Below, one piece after another: positions 7,879 through 15,813 of a DNA stretch of 58,876 nt. The DNA is from Thermostichus vulcanus str. 'Rupite'. Lineage in GTDB: Bacteria > Cyanobacteriota > Cyanobacteriia > Thermostichales > Thermostichaceae. Position numbers and translations under genes: made by a program. The stretch is from the NCBI RefSeq assembly GCF_022848905.1, contig NZ_JAFIRA010000021.1, forward strand, positions 1 through 58,876, written 5' to 3'. Within the stretch, counting starts at the first letter, position 1. The number at the start of each line of letters is the position of its first letter. Below the pieces are notes generated by a model that was not told the origin of the DNA, did not search any database, and saw nothing but the letters and a program-made list of their open reading frames with translations.

Positions 7879-8532
7879 TCACTGATCCTCTTCCCGCTGT
7901 AGCATCCACATCAAAATGGCCATCACATCTTCTAAGTCAGTGGGCACTCGATAGAGCATCAAATCTTGAACGATACATTTTTGTTGTCGGTCAAGGGATC
8001 CAAATTGCCAAATATCGCCCGTAGTGACAGCTCCATAAATGATCTTGTCTTTTGAATCAATCCAAGCATCTAAAGCAATTAGCTCGGCTGCAAGCTGCAC
8101 AAACCCTCGCCCTAAATCTGCTTGTTTAGCCTCGACAATTAAAACATGGTGCTTCGATTTGAGGTAATAGTCCACATCTCCTCGCAAGAATTGATTCACT
8201 TCGATTTTGTACTCGATATTAACCTTGACATCAACTAGATGAACAATATCAAGAATAATTGGAGCAATTAACATCTCACGGCGGCTAGCCTCGCTGCTCA
8301 GATCAACATGTTTCTGTGCCACTATGATCCGCTGCTTAGTTGATTGGGCTTGCGGAGTCACCTTGTTTTTATAAGCAGATGCTCTTTCAAATAAAGCCAG
8401 TTCCTGATGGGTGAACGTGACTCCCAATTCTTGGAGAATCTCGTCGATGGGGAACCGCATTTCAAAATAGCTGCGAAACGTATATGTCTTACTTGGATCA
8501 AGAATGGATTGCCGCCGCAGTGAGGAGGTCAT
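7879..8532 (-). CDS. PD-(D/E)XK-like nuclease domain protein inside the cas operon
   Basis: About 217 residues from the ATG at 8532 (an in-frame TTG lies at 8547). Numbered from that TTG, the pattern GDVDYYL (D124, D126), LIVEAK (E139, K141) and a following Q151 matches the D...ExK core of PD-(D/E)XK restriction-like nucleases. Similar stand-alone proteins, often labelled type I restriction R-subunit-like, occur in cyanobacteria. The N-terminal half is helical, with no signal or membrane segment. It lies 23 bases after cas3 and before the old cas3 tail, so it is co-transcribed with cas genes but is not a standard I-C component. Function is not established; nuclease activity is inferred from motif spacing only. 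Confidence 0.75.
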   Translation of the reverse strand: MTSSLRRQSILDPSKTYTFRSYFEMRFPIDEILQELGVTFTHQELALFERASAYKNKVTPQAQSTKQRIIVAQKHVDLSSEASRREMLIAPIILDIVHLVDVKVNIEYKIEVNQFLRGDVDYYLKSKHHVLIVEAKQADLGRGFVQLAAELIALDAWIDSKDKIIYGAVTTGDIWQFGSLDRQQKCIVQDLMLYRVPTDLEDVMAILMWMLQREEDQ

Positions 8533-8555
8533 TGTGTTATCCACCAATCATGAGA

Positions 8556-10799
8556 TCAAAGAATGAGATCAATGGGATCGTAATCAATCGATTTTGATCC
8601 TAGCTGAATTCCTTTCAACGGATCATACCCCCCCTCCCAAAGCCAGAGATTAGGGGCAATCTCAACGCGGGATCCCTCAGATAGGCGAAACTCGTAGGGC
8701 CGTAGGTTGACGAGATAGGGTTGAAGGGCACGGTGATCTCCTGAAAATAGACCTCGGCGGCGGATTTGTCGCATAATCTGCTCACACGCTGGGTCATAGT
8801 TCACCACCACAGGCTGGGATCCCTCTGGAATCAGACGAAACCGCTTGGCCACCTCAGGGTAGTTCTGCCGCTGGCGGAGAGCTTGGATCCCTTGTTTGTC
8901 AAGCTCTACGGTTTGGTAAAGTCGCTGAAAGTAATCTTGAAACAAGTCAGGATCTGACAGGTTGAGCTTGATGTGTTTCAGTAATTGTTGGGTTGCCGCC
9001 ACTGCTGAGCCATAGTCCCCTCTCGGCATCCCCCCTTCGACAGGTTCAAATATCACCACCCGCCCCAAATCTGACTGCAAACCCTCCCGATTGCATCGTC
9101 CCGCCGCCTGCACAATCCGATCCAGTGGCCCTAAAGCCCGATACACCACCGGAAAATCCAGATCTACCCCCGCTTCCACCACCTGAGTTGAGACCAAATA
9201 ACAGGGATCCCCGGCTTTGAGTCGTTGGCGTACCTCGGCTAGCACCTGGCGGCGATGCTGCCCACACAACAAAGTTGAGAGGTGAAAGAGACCCTCTTGG
9301 GATCCCAATGCATCCAACACCGCCAGAGCATCTTTACGGGTATTGAGAACTACCAATGCCTGATGCTGTTCACTCAAATCTGTGGCCAGATCTGACCAAC
9401 TCCAGGGTTGAGGAGGCATCTCAAACCGAACCCGATTGAGCTGGCGAAAATGGGCTTTAGCTTGGTCAGGTGAAATCATATCTTGAACATGATCCAGCCC
9501 TCGCAAATAATAGGAACTTCCCTCTAATGCGGGCTGAGTTGCTGTGCATAAAACCACGGTGACATGGTAGTTCTGCACCAATTCTTTCAATACGTTTAAG
9601 ATGGGATCCAAAAGACCCAGAGGTAAGGTTTGCACCTCGTCTAAGATAATCACACTGTTGACGATATTATGAAGCTTTCGGCATGCGCCAGGTCGGTTGG
9701 CAAATAAACTTTCAAACAGTTGTACGGTAGTGGTCACTATTAGAGGCGCATCCCAGTTTTGGGTGGCCAACCGGGCTTGAGCTTGAAACCGAGTTGCTCC
9801 CTCATCCAGTTGATCCTGTTGCTCTTGGGAGAGAGCCACGGGATCCCGGACTGCGCTGTGATGTTCGAGTACCGCTTCCGCCCCTAGGATCTGTCGATAG
9901 ACTTCAGCAGTTTGCTCAATGATGCTGGTGTAGGGAACGGCCACAATCACCCGATCCATCTGGTGAACGAGGGCATGACGTAGGCCGAACGCCAATCCAC
10001 TGCGGGTTTTTCCACCTCCTGTTGGCACCGCCAAGCGATAGACACCAGGATCCCTTTCTGCGGCATCTACACAGGCTTGATAGACCTCCGCGCGCACACG
10101 ATTCACAGAAGACTGGGCAGTGGTTGGATCCACCTGGTTCATAAAATCCTGCCGCTCTTGTAGGAAGGACTGCCATAGTGTTGCAATCGTCGGGTAAGTC
10201 CCTCGATGTTGAGCTTTATCAGGGTCAAAATGGGCTTCGGTATCCAAATAGTCAGCATCCACTAAGGCTGAGAATAAAAATCGGGAAAACAGCTCAATTC
10301 GGAAGGGATCCCGACCGAGGCGCTCAATCTCTTGCCTGTACTCAGGTGACGGTTCCAGGGGGATCCCGTCTTGTTTAGCTCGCTGTAAAACCGACTGATA
10401 AACCGTTTGCCATGAGGCGTCCTGACGTTTTTCTGCCAGCTTATTTCTCAGATCTGCCAAACTTGGGATCCCGCTGTGATGCCCATAGATGAGAGAAGCT
10501 ATGGGAGGACAAATATGTGCGGCTAATACAGCTCCGTAGATGGCGTGGGGTTGACTACGCCGGGGCGGTGGAGCCCCTTGAGTTGATGCCCGATGGCACT
10601 GTTCAAGATAGCTCTGAAATTCTGGGTTGTATTTCCCTAAATCATGCCAAAGCCCTGCATAAAATCCCAGTTGCTCCGTGCCTATCCGCATAGAAAAAAA
10701 TTGAGTTGCACGGGCAACTGAGTATAGGTGATCCTTCAGGACATGCCACGTACCGGATGGATTGGGAGTGTGGGCATGGGCTGGGATCCCTGAGGTCAT
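8556..10799 (-). CDS. cas3: CRISPR-associated helicase/nuclease Cas3
   Basis: About 747 residues, a normal fused HD-helicase Cas3. It is recruited by Cascade, unwinds the target and degrades one strand. The N-terminal HD domain has HVLKDH and WHDLGKY, then a second histidine pair in IYGHHSGIP. The SF2 helicase shows Walker A PTGGGKT, the Walker B-type box ILDEVQ, and the motif VI region DRIVQAAGRCNREG. I chose the ATG at 10799 (MTSGIPAH); a GTG at 10814 is in frame. It is the first gene of the operon, and its start region overlaps the end of a decayed P-type ATPase. No clear promoter was found upstream. Confidence 0.96.
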   Translation of the reverse strand: MTSGIPAHAHTPNPSGTWHVLKDHLYSVARATQFFSMRIGTEQLGFYAGLWHDLGKYNPEFQSYLEQCHRASTQGAPPPRRSQPHAIYGAVLAAHICPPIASLIYGHHSGIPSLADLRNKLAEKRQDASWQTVYQSVLQRAKQDGIPLEPSPEYRQEIERLGRDPFRIELFSRFLFSALVDADYLDTEAHFDPDKAQHRGTYPTIATLWQSFLQERQDFMNQVDPTTAQSSVNRVRAEVYQACVDAAERDPGVYRLAVPTGGGKTRSGLAFGLRHALVHQMDRVIVAVPYTSIIEQTAEVYRQILGAEAVLEHHSAVRDPVALSQEQQDQLDEGATRFQAQARLATQNWDAPLIVTTTVQLFESLFANRPGACRKLHNIVNSVIILDEVQTLPLGLLDPILNVLKELVQNYHVTVVLCTATQPALEGSSYYLRGLDHVQDMISPDQAKAHFRQLNRVRFEMPPQPWSWSDLATDLSEQHQALVVLNTRKDALAVLDALGSQEGLFHLSTLLCGQHRRQVLAEVRQRLKAGDPCYLVSTQVVEAGVDLDFPVVYRALGPLDRIVQAAGRCNREGLQSDLGRVVIFEPVEGGMPRGDYGSAVAATQQLLKHIKLNLSDPDLFQDYFQRLYQTVELDKQGIQALRQRQNYPEVAKRFRLIPEGSQPVVVNYDPACEQIMRQIRRRGLFSGDHRALQPYLVNLRPYEFRLSEGSRVEIAPNLWLWEGGYDPLKGIQLGSKSIDYDPIDLIL

Positions 10800-11252
10800 C
10801 GTTTCCTTATCCACAGTTTGCGCAGCTCCTCAGCAGTCAACAGCAGGGCCGGACAAAACAGCAACAGCAGCCACTGAACCTCGGTGGGGGGAACGGTGCT
10901 GAACACTTCTTGAAAAACCGGCAGGTAGATAAACGCCAGCAAGGCCACACACTCGGTTCCCAAGCCTACCCACAGAAGAGGATTGTTTCGCCTGTTCCAC
11001 CGAAAGGTCGACACCCATGACTCCACCACATCCCCAAAAACCCTAGCATCGTCCGGATCTGCAGGCACCTGTACCGTCCCGGTGGTGGGGGCATAGCCGG
11101 ATCCCGTGACCCGTTCTTGCAGGGGATGTTCTCCAGCGCGGGGCAGGGGTTTGCCCGCCCGCAGCGCAACTGCCTCCCGGATGCCGAGTGGATAGCGACT
11201 CATACACCTCTTCAATAGGCAATGCCCAAATCGGCTGATGAACGGCTACCAC
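10796..11252 (-). pseudogene. Decayed cation-transporting P-type ATPase
   Basis: Three pieces of a P-type ATPase of about 900 residues are joined here. The N-terminal piece (from 11252) reads HQPIWALPIEEVYESLST, typical of Ca2+/H+ ATPase N-termini. A frame change then leads to a segment ending VTGSGYAPTTGTV, a motif of the nucleotide-binding domain. It continues directly into the last transmembrane region, NPLLWVGLGTECVALLAF through LLTAEELRKLWIRKR. The phosphorylation motif DKTGT and most of the protein are missing, so this is a deletion remnant. Its end overlaps the start of cas3, which suggests that the cas operon landed in or next to this gene. Confidence 0.8.
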
Positions 11253-11339
11253 ATCTCCCCTGCCCTGCTGTCAGAAGACGGACAAATTCAGACAAATCAA
11301 CAGAGTGCTAACACATCCTCAACCGGGATCCCGAAACAT

Positions 11340-12014
11340 TTACATCGGGATCTCCAGTAGATTAGCTAGATCCGCAAAGCTCTCCACCACCGCATCAGCC
11401 CCTGCCTGCCGCAAGTCTTCTGGCCCGAAAGAGGTGGTGATGCCCACCGCAAAGCAACCGGCTCCCTTGGCCGAGCGGATCCCGTGGGTGGAATCCTCGA
11501 TCACCAAACATAAGCTGGGATCCAACCCCAGGAGGGCAGCGGTTTTCAGATAGGGTTCTGGGTCAGGCTTAGCCCGTTGAATGTCTTCGGCGGTAATCAC
11601 CCCATCAAACCAACGGCCCAGGTCAAAGCGGTTAAAAATGTGCTCCTGATCCCGACGGGTGGCGGAGGTGGTCAGGGCAAGGGTGGCGAACCGTGGACGA
11701 CTGGCGGCCAAAAACTCCAGCACCCCTGGCACCAGAGGAACCTGCTCCAGTAGATCGGCAAAAGCCCTGGCTTTTTCTTCGATGAGGCGCTGGATAGCAG
11801 CCTGCCGCTCCTCCTCAGGAGTGTCTGTAAATTGCTCGATAATGTAGGCGAACATATCCCAGTCGGTGCGCCCCTTAAATAAGAGAGAAATGGGGGCCAA
11901 CTCTATCGACAGGTGGCAGCGTTGCAGGGCAATCGCTCCTGCTTGGGCATGGATGGGCTCGGAGTCGACGATCACCCCGTCCATGTCAAAAAACAAGCCG
12001 TCAAAGGATGGCAT
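11340..12014 (-). CDS. HAD-superfamily phosphatase, beta-phosphoglucomutase/phosphatase type
   Basis: 224 residues with all HAD motifs. Motif I is FFDMDGVIVDSEP, with both nucleophile aspartates. Motif II is LALTTSATRRDQ, motif III the lysine in AKPDPEPYL, and motif IV IEDSTHGIRSAKGAG. A helical cap (residues 20-85) places it in subfamily I with beta-phosphoglucomutase and phosphoglycolate phosphatase. It is a cytosolic enzyme of the Mg2+-dependent phosphoryl-transfer type; the substrate cannot be told from sequence. It is oriented with the esterase and secG genes but separated from each by short gaps. Confidence 0.9.
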   Translation of the reverse strand: MPSFDGLFFDMDGVIVDSEPIHAQAGAIALQRCHLSIELAPISLLFKGRTDWDMFAYIIEQFTDTPEEERQAAIQRLIEEKARAFADLLEQVPLVPGVLEFLAASRPRFATLALTTSATRRDQEHIFNRFDLGRWFDGVITAEDIQRAKPDPEPYLKTAALLGLDPSLCLVIEDSTHGIRSAKGAGCFAVGITTSFGPEDLRQAGADAVVESFADLANLLEIPM

Positions 12015-12062
12015 GAAAAGGGCCTGTGGTGATGGGGATCCCAGCTCAACAATTATTGTTGT

Positions 12063-12722
12063 TTATTGTGTACCTTCACAGGCGTCGATCCAGCCACAAA
12101 AGCGACAGCTGGCTTGCCAAATCGGCTCCAACACATTGGTCAAACTATGATCGCTCTCTAAGGGCATTAGTTGTGCCCAAGGGCGATGGGCCACGTAGTC
12201 TCGGCTGGCTTGAATCGGGATCGTTTCGTCCTGGATCCCGTGCAGGATCAGGGTGGGCACAGGGCGTTGTAACGCGCCATCTGGATAGCCCTGCGCATCG
12301 GTGACAAAACCATACTCCAGAGGCAGTGGACGACCTTCCCCATAGTGAAAGACAGATAGGGATCCCGTTCGTTGCCAGGTTTCTACCGCCTCAGCACCCA
12401 AGCGGGGCAACCAATGGCTCAAAAACCCAAAGGCTGGAGCCAAAAGGATCAATCGCTGTACACAAGCCTGCCGTTCTGCCACCCAGGCTGCCACCACTCC
12501 CCCCAAGCTAGAGCCGATTAGAGTCGTTGGAGGATAGGCACACTCCGCTAGCTGCCAGCATACTTGTTGGATTTGACGGGTAAGCGTGAGCTGAGAAAAC
12601 TGACCCTGGTTGAGATCCGGCACCTGAAGCAGGATCCCTATCTGCTGCAAACGCCGCTGAAAAAAGGCCGCCTTGGTTGATTTTGGCCCAGAGCCGAATC
12701 CATGCAGATAGATCACCGACAC
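12063..12722 (-). CDS. Alpha/beta hydrolase of the YqiA/UPF0227 esterase type
   Basis: 219 residues. The start IYLHGFGSGPKSTKA is the oxyanion-hole signature of the YqiA group. The nucleophile elbow GSSLGG contains the catalytic serine. Asp is likely in LILHGIQDETIP and His in LESDHSLTN near the C-terminus, completing the triad. It is predicted to be a cytosolic carboxylesterase of unknown natural substrate. It starts 13 bases before the end of secG on the same strand, consistent with a short operon secG-esterase. Confidence 0.85.
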   Translation of the reverse strand: MSVIYLHGFGSGPKSTKAAFFQRRLQQIGILLQVPDLNQGQFSQLTLTRQIQQVCWQLAECAYPPTTLIGSSLGGVVAAWVAERQACVQRLILLAPAFGFLSHWLPRLGAEAVETWQRTGSLSVFHYGEGRPLPLEYGFVTDAQGYPDGALQRPVPTLILHGIQDETIPIQASRDYVAHRPWAQLMPLESDHSLTNVLEPIWQASCRFCGWIDACEGTQ

Positions 12723-12735
12723 GCTGTCGAGGCCT

Positions 12736-12975
12736 CTACTGACCGGTAGCTGCCGAAAGCCAACCTGCCCCCAACACCACGCTGATGGACAGGAAGAGGG
12801 TGGCCACTGTCCAGGTGATGCGGTTTAGATTTTGCTCCGCACTTTTGGAGCTGGAAAACAACTGGGCCTGCCCGCCAATACCTGCCAAGCCATCCCCTTT
12901 CGGGCTGTGCAGCAACACCAAAATGATCAACAAGATGGCTGAAGCAGACCAGAGAAACTCAAAAAACGCTTCCAT
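12736..12975 (-). CDS. secG: Protein translocase subunit SecG
   Basis: 79 residues from the ATG at 12975 (MEAFFEFLW); the frame stays open upstream but the extra residues are not SecG-like. It has two membrane helices, ASAILLIILVLLHSP and ITWTVATLFLSISVVLGAGW, joined by the conserved cytoplasmic loop GDGLAGIGGQAQLFSS. SecG is the accessory subunit of the SecYEG channel in the plasma (and thylakoid) membrane. Length and topology fit the cyanobacterial family. Confidence 0.93.
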   Translation of the reverse strand: MEAFFEFLWSASAILLIILVLLHSPKGDGLAGIGGQAQLFSSSKSAEQNLNRITWTVATLFLSISVVLGAGWLSAATGQ

Positions 12976-13216
12976 TACAGACGGATCCCGATAGGGCAGA
13001 GTTCTAGAGCCATTATCACCTGAAACATGCCCCGGCTGCACTCGACTGCCCTAATGTTCTGATCTGAGTCCCATGGACTCTAGGCTCAGCGCTTGAAGTA
13101 GGGAATGGGCCCAAGTCAGGCTCACTTAAAGAAAGTTAAGGCCCTATTATACTTCCCTTTAGAGGAACTGGTTATGATGTTTACAGTATTTTTCAGAAAA
13201 AGGTGGGTAACGACCA

Positions 13217-13759
13217 ATGACTTTCCCTTCTGGCCCTCCCAGTGTTACGCAAAAGCCTTCTGCACAGCTCATTGGCCAGGTTTTACTGCAGGCTGGATTG
13301 CTCACGGAAGCTCAGGTACAGGTGGCCTTGCAGGATCAGTCTTACTGTGGGGTGCGATTTGGCGAAATTTTGGTCACCCGTGGCTGGATTAAACAAGAGA
13401 CTGTAGATTTTTTGGTAGATCAGTGGCCCGAATTGTTGCAACGACGCGACAAAATGCCCCTGGGAGAATGTTTGCAAGCTGCGGGTCTACTGACACCTTT
13501 TCAGGTAGAACAGGCGGTTCGGGAACAACGCATCAACGGTATGCGCATCGGTGCGGTCATTGTTTTGAATGGTTGGTTGAAGAAAAACACGGTCGATTTC
13601 TTTTTGCAAGGCTTGGCCCCCAATCGCGTTACCGAGTCGCCTTTCATCACTAAGCCTCGCACAACGGGCCACCCTCTTTCCAAGCCAACCTCCAACACGG
13701 TGAAGAGTCAGGGGGAGGAGCTGGTAGACGAAGACATTGACCTTGAGGATCTTAACTGA
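13217..13759 (+). CDS. Two-repeat GspE/MshE N-terminal-like protein
   Basis: 180 residues with two tandem helical repeats. Each has the pattern G..L..AGLLT..QV..A...Q....RIG.I.V..GW[IL]...TVDF (residues 18-75 and 80-138), with a charged tail ending DEDIDLEDLN. The repeats resemble the N-terminal domain of GspE/PilB/MshE ATPases, a fold that can bind c-di-GMP in MshE, but no ATPase follows. Such short stand-alone proteins occur in cyanobacteria; their role is unknown to me. A TATTAT box at about 13145 may be its -10. It stands alone between secG and aroG. Confidence 0.7.
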   Translation: MTFPSGPPSVTQKPSAQLIGQVLLQAGLLTEAQVQVALQDQSYCGVRFGEILVTRGWIKQETVDFLVDQWPELLQRRDKMPLGECLQAAGLLTPFQVEQAVREQRINGMRIGAVIVLNGWLKKNTVDFFLQGLAPNRVTESPFITKPRTTGHPLSKPTSNTVKSQGEELVDEDIDLEDLN

Positions 13760-13934
13760 CTCGGTTGAAAGGCTTGCCCTGAGTGTGGGTTGAAGGGCGA
13801 GTAGTGACTCCAGTGCCTGAAGAGCAGAGCTTGCCGTACGACTGCAGAACTGCAGAATTTAACCTTCTCTTGGTGCAGTTCCGTCCCCTTTTCGGGTATA
13901 TTCATCTCATACAGGTTTTGAGTTCTCTCTGACC

Positions 13935-14009
13935 ATGTCCTTGCGTGCCGCCCACTTTGGCTACTTTACCTTCCCCTGGCAGTGTCCAGGGCGGATGGGT
14001 GGCGCGTAA
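13935..14009 (+). CDS. Aromatic amino acid leader peptide upstream of aroG
   Basis: A 24-codon ORF, ATG to TAA, with the run HFGYFTFPW: three Phe, one Tyr and one Trp within nine codons. It lies about 100 bases before the DAHP synthase gene and is followed by a terminator-like hairpin. Bases 13942-13953 (GCGTGCCGCCCA) can pair over twelve positions with the segment ending GGGTGGCGCGT near 14007. Inside, CCCTGG and CCAGGG form a further stem. This is the layout of ribosome-mediated attenuation, where scarcity of charged tRNA-Phe/Tyr/Trp stalls the ribosome and changes RNA folding. No strong ribosome-binding site is seen. Function is inferred. Confidence 0.6.
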   Translation: MSLRAAHFGYFTFPWQCPGRMGGA

Positions 14010-14041
14010 ACAATAACCAAAGTTTACCCAAGTCAGTCCTG

Positions 14042-14071
14042 AAGCCCTGAGCCTAGTGCCGGGGTTTTTTT
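14042..14071 (+). terminator. Putative attenuator terminator upstream of aroG
   Basis: AAGCCCTG can pair with CGGGGTTT around a short loop (one bulged A), followed by seven T residues at 14065-14071. It lies between the leader peptide stop and the aroG start, so readthrough would be needed for aroG expression. A further six-pair stem, GTAAAC/GTTTAC, just upstream (about 14006-14030) could be part of the antiterminator. Confidence 0.6.
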
Positions 14072-14111
14072 AATGGCCTGATTTCTACCCAGCCAACCGA
14101 CTCGCTCTCTT

Positions 14112-15197
14112 ATGAAGGACAAATCCATGCCCCCCCAAACCGACAACTGCAATATCCAGGAGGTGACGCCCCTGATTGCCCCTAGCCTGGTCAAAGCCGA
14201 GTTCCCCCTCACGGAAACGGCGGCCAAAGTCGTGCTCTCTACCCGGCAGGCCATCCGCAACATTATCCACGGACGGGATCCCCATCGCTTGGTGGTGATT
14301 GTGGGTCCCTGCTCCATTCATGACCCGGAAGCTGCCTTGGAGTATGCCCATCGCCTGAAGCAGGTTGCGGATCAAACCCAAGAGCATCTGGTGATTGTGA
14401 TGCGTACCTACTTCGAGAAACCTCGCACCACAGTGGGCTGGAAAGGGCTGATCAACGATCCCCACCTGGATGGCTCCTGTGATATTGCTACCGGATTAAA
14501 ACTGGCCCGCTCGATTCTGCTACGGGTGAATGAGATCGGCTTGGCCTGTGCCACCGAAATGTTGGATCCAGTGACGCCACAGTACACCGCTGACTTGGTC
14601 AGCTGGGCGGCGATTGGGGCCCGCACCATCGAAAGTCAAACCCACCGGGAAATGGCCAGTGGCCTCTCGATGCCCGTCGGCTTCAAAAACGGTACCGATG
14701 GTCGTCTACAAATTGCCCTGAACGCCATCCTTTCCGCCAGTCACCCCCACAGTTTTCTGGGTATCGGGCAAGACGGCATGACTGCCCTGATCAAAACCAG
14801 TGGTAACCCGGATCGGCATATTGTCCTGCGGGGCGGGGGAGGTAAAACCAACTATGGCCCTGAAGATGTGGAACGGGCGGCTCTGCTGATGGAGGACCAA
14901 GGGATCCCGCGCTCCGTGATGGTGGACTGCTCCCACGACAATTCCCAGAAAGACTACCGCAACCAGGGATCCGTCTGTCGGGAGGTACTGCGGCAATACC
15001 AAGCCGGTCAGCGGGCCTTGATGGGGGTGATGGTGGAGAGCAACCTCAACCCTGGCAAGCAAACCTGGTGCGAAGGTGCTTCCCTCAAGTACGGCGTTTC
15101 CATTACCGATGGCTGCATTGGTTGGGAAGAAACCGCAGACCTGCTGCAGGAGATGGCGGCGACAGTAGCGGGGGGAGCCTTGGCCCTCAGCCACTAG
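14112..15197 (+). CDS. aroG: 3-deoxy-7-phosphoheptulonate (DAHP) synthase, class I AroFGH type
   Basis: 361 residues, family length. It condenses phosphoenolpyruvate with erythrose 4-phosphate in the first step of the shikimate pathway. Diagnostic segments are VVIVGPCSIHDPEAALEYA, MRTYFEKPRTTVGWKGLIND, the KNGTDG loop, and RGGGGKTNYG, with metal ligands in CSHDNS and the late DGCIGWEET. An ATG at 14127 is an alternative start. It is preceded by the aromatic leader peptide and hairpin, so expression is probably attenuated by aromatic amino acid supply, in addition to the feedback inhibition usual for this family. Confidence 0.96.
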   Translation: MKDKSMPPQTDNCNIQEVTPLIAPSLVKAEFPLTETAAKVVLSTRQAIRNIIHGRDPHRLVVIVGPCSIHDPEAALEYAHRLKQVADQTQEHLVIVMRTYFEKPRTTVGWKGLINDPHLDGSCDIATGLKLARSILLRVNEIGLACATEMLDPVTPQYTADLVSWAAIGARTIESQTHREMASGLSMPVGFKNGTDGRLQIALNAILSASHPHSFLGIGQDGMTALIKTSGNPDRHIVLRGGGGKTNYGPEDVERAALLMEDQGIPRSVMVDCSHDNSQKDYRNQGSVCREVLRQYQAGQRALMGVMVESNLNPGKQTWCEGASLKYGVSITDGCIGWEETADLLQEMAATVAGGALALSH

Positions 15198-15363
15198 GGA
15201 GAACAACCCTTGCGGTTTGGCCGGATTCCAATGGAATTTCTTGTTGGGTTTCTTAAGGAATCCAAAAGGGAACGGAGAAGTCGGGCCACTCTCTCCTATC
15301 GTCGAATCATGGTCTTGTCATGCCCTGTGTGGGATGAGGCCAAGGTAGGGTTTGGAGGATGTG

Positions 15364-15810
15364 ATGGAACTACAGATCCCCACCAGTGTCAGCAGCAACG
15401 GTCGGCAACCCTACCTGGATCCCGGTCAAACCCCTCAACGCCCCCCTGAGCAGTTGCGGGATCGGCTGATCGTGTCCGGTCTACGTTACTACGGCTATAC
15501 CGGCTTTGATGAGGCAGAGCGGGCCTTGGGGCAATGGTTTGAGGTGGATTTCGAGCTGTGGGCAGATTTACGTCCGGCGGCCATGAGCGGCCAACTGTGC
15601 GATACGCTCGACTACCGTTCGGCGGTGGCTGGCATCGCAGAACTGGTGAGAAGCAACCAGTTTGTGCTGATCGAGAGTTTGGCCGAGGCGATTGCCGAAA
15701 TGGTGTTGCGGGAGACAGGGGCCAGCCAAGCTAAGATCCGATTGACCAAGTGTCATCCCCCGCTCCCAGATTTGACGGGGCAAGTCACCATAGAAATTAT
15801 TCGCCCCTAG
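15364..15810 (+). CDS. folB: Dihydroneopterin aldolase
   Basis: About 148 residues from the ATG at 15364, chosen because GGAGG lies at 15354-15358; an in-frame TTG at 15352 is upstream. FolB cleaves 7,8-dihydroneopterin in folate synthesis. Family features are LIVSGLRYYGYTGFDEAE near the start of the domain, the DTLDYRSAV segment, LIESLAEAIAEMVL, and the C-terminal KCHPPLPDLTGQVTIEI. The N-terminal 30 or so residues are a poorly conserved extension. It is followed three bases later by miaE, so the two are probably co-transcribed. Confidence 0.9.
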   Translation: MELQIPTSVSSNGRQPYLDPGQTPQRPPEQLRDRLIVSGLRYYGYTGFDEAERALGQWFEVDFELWADLRPAAMSGQLCDTLDYRSAVAGIAELVRSNQFVLIESLAEAIAEMVLRETGASQAKIRLTKCHPPLPDLTGQVTIEIIRP

Positions 15811-15813
15811 ATT

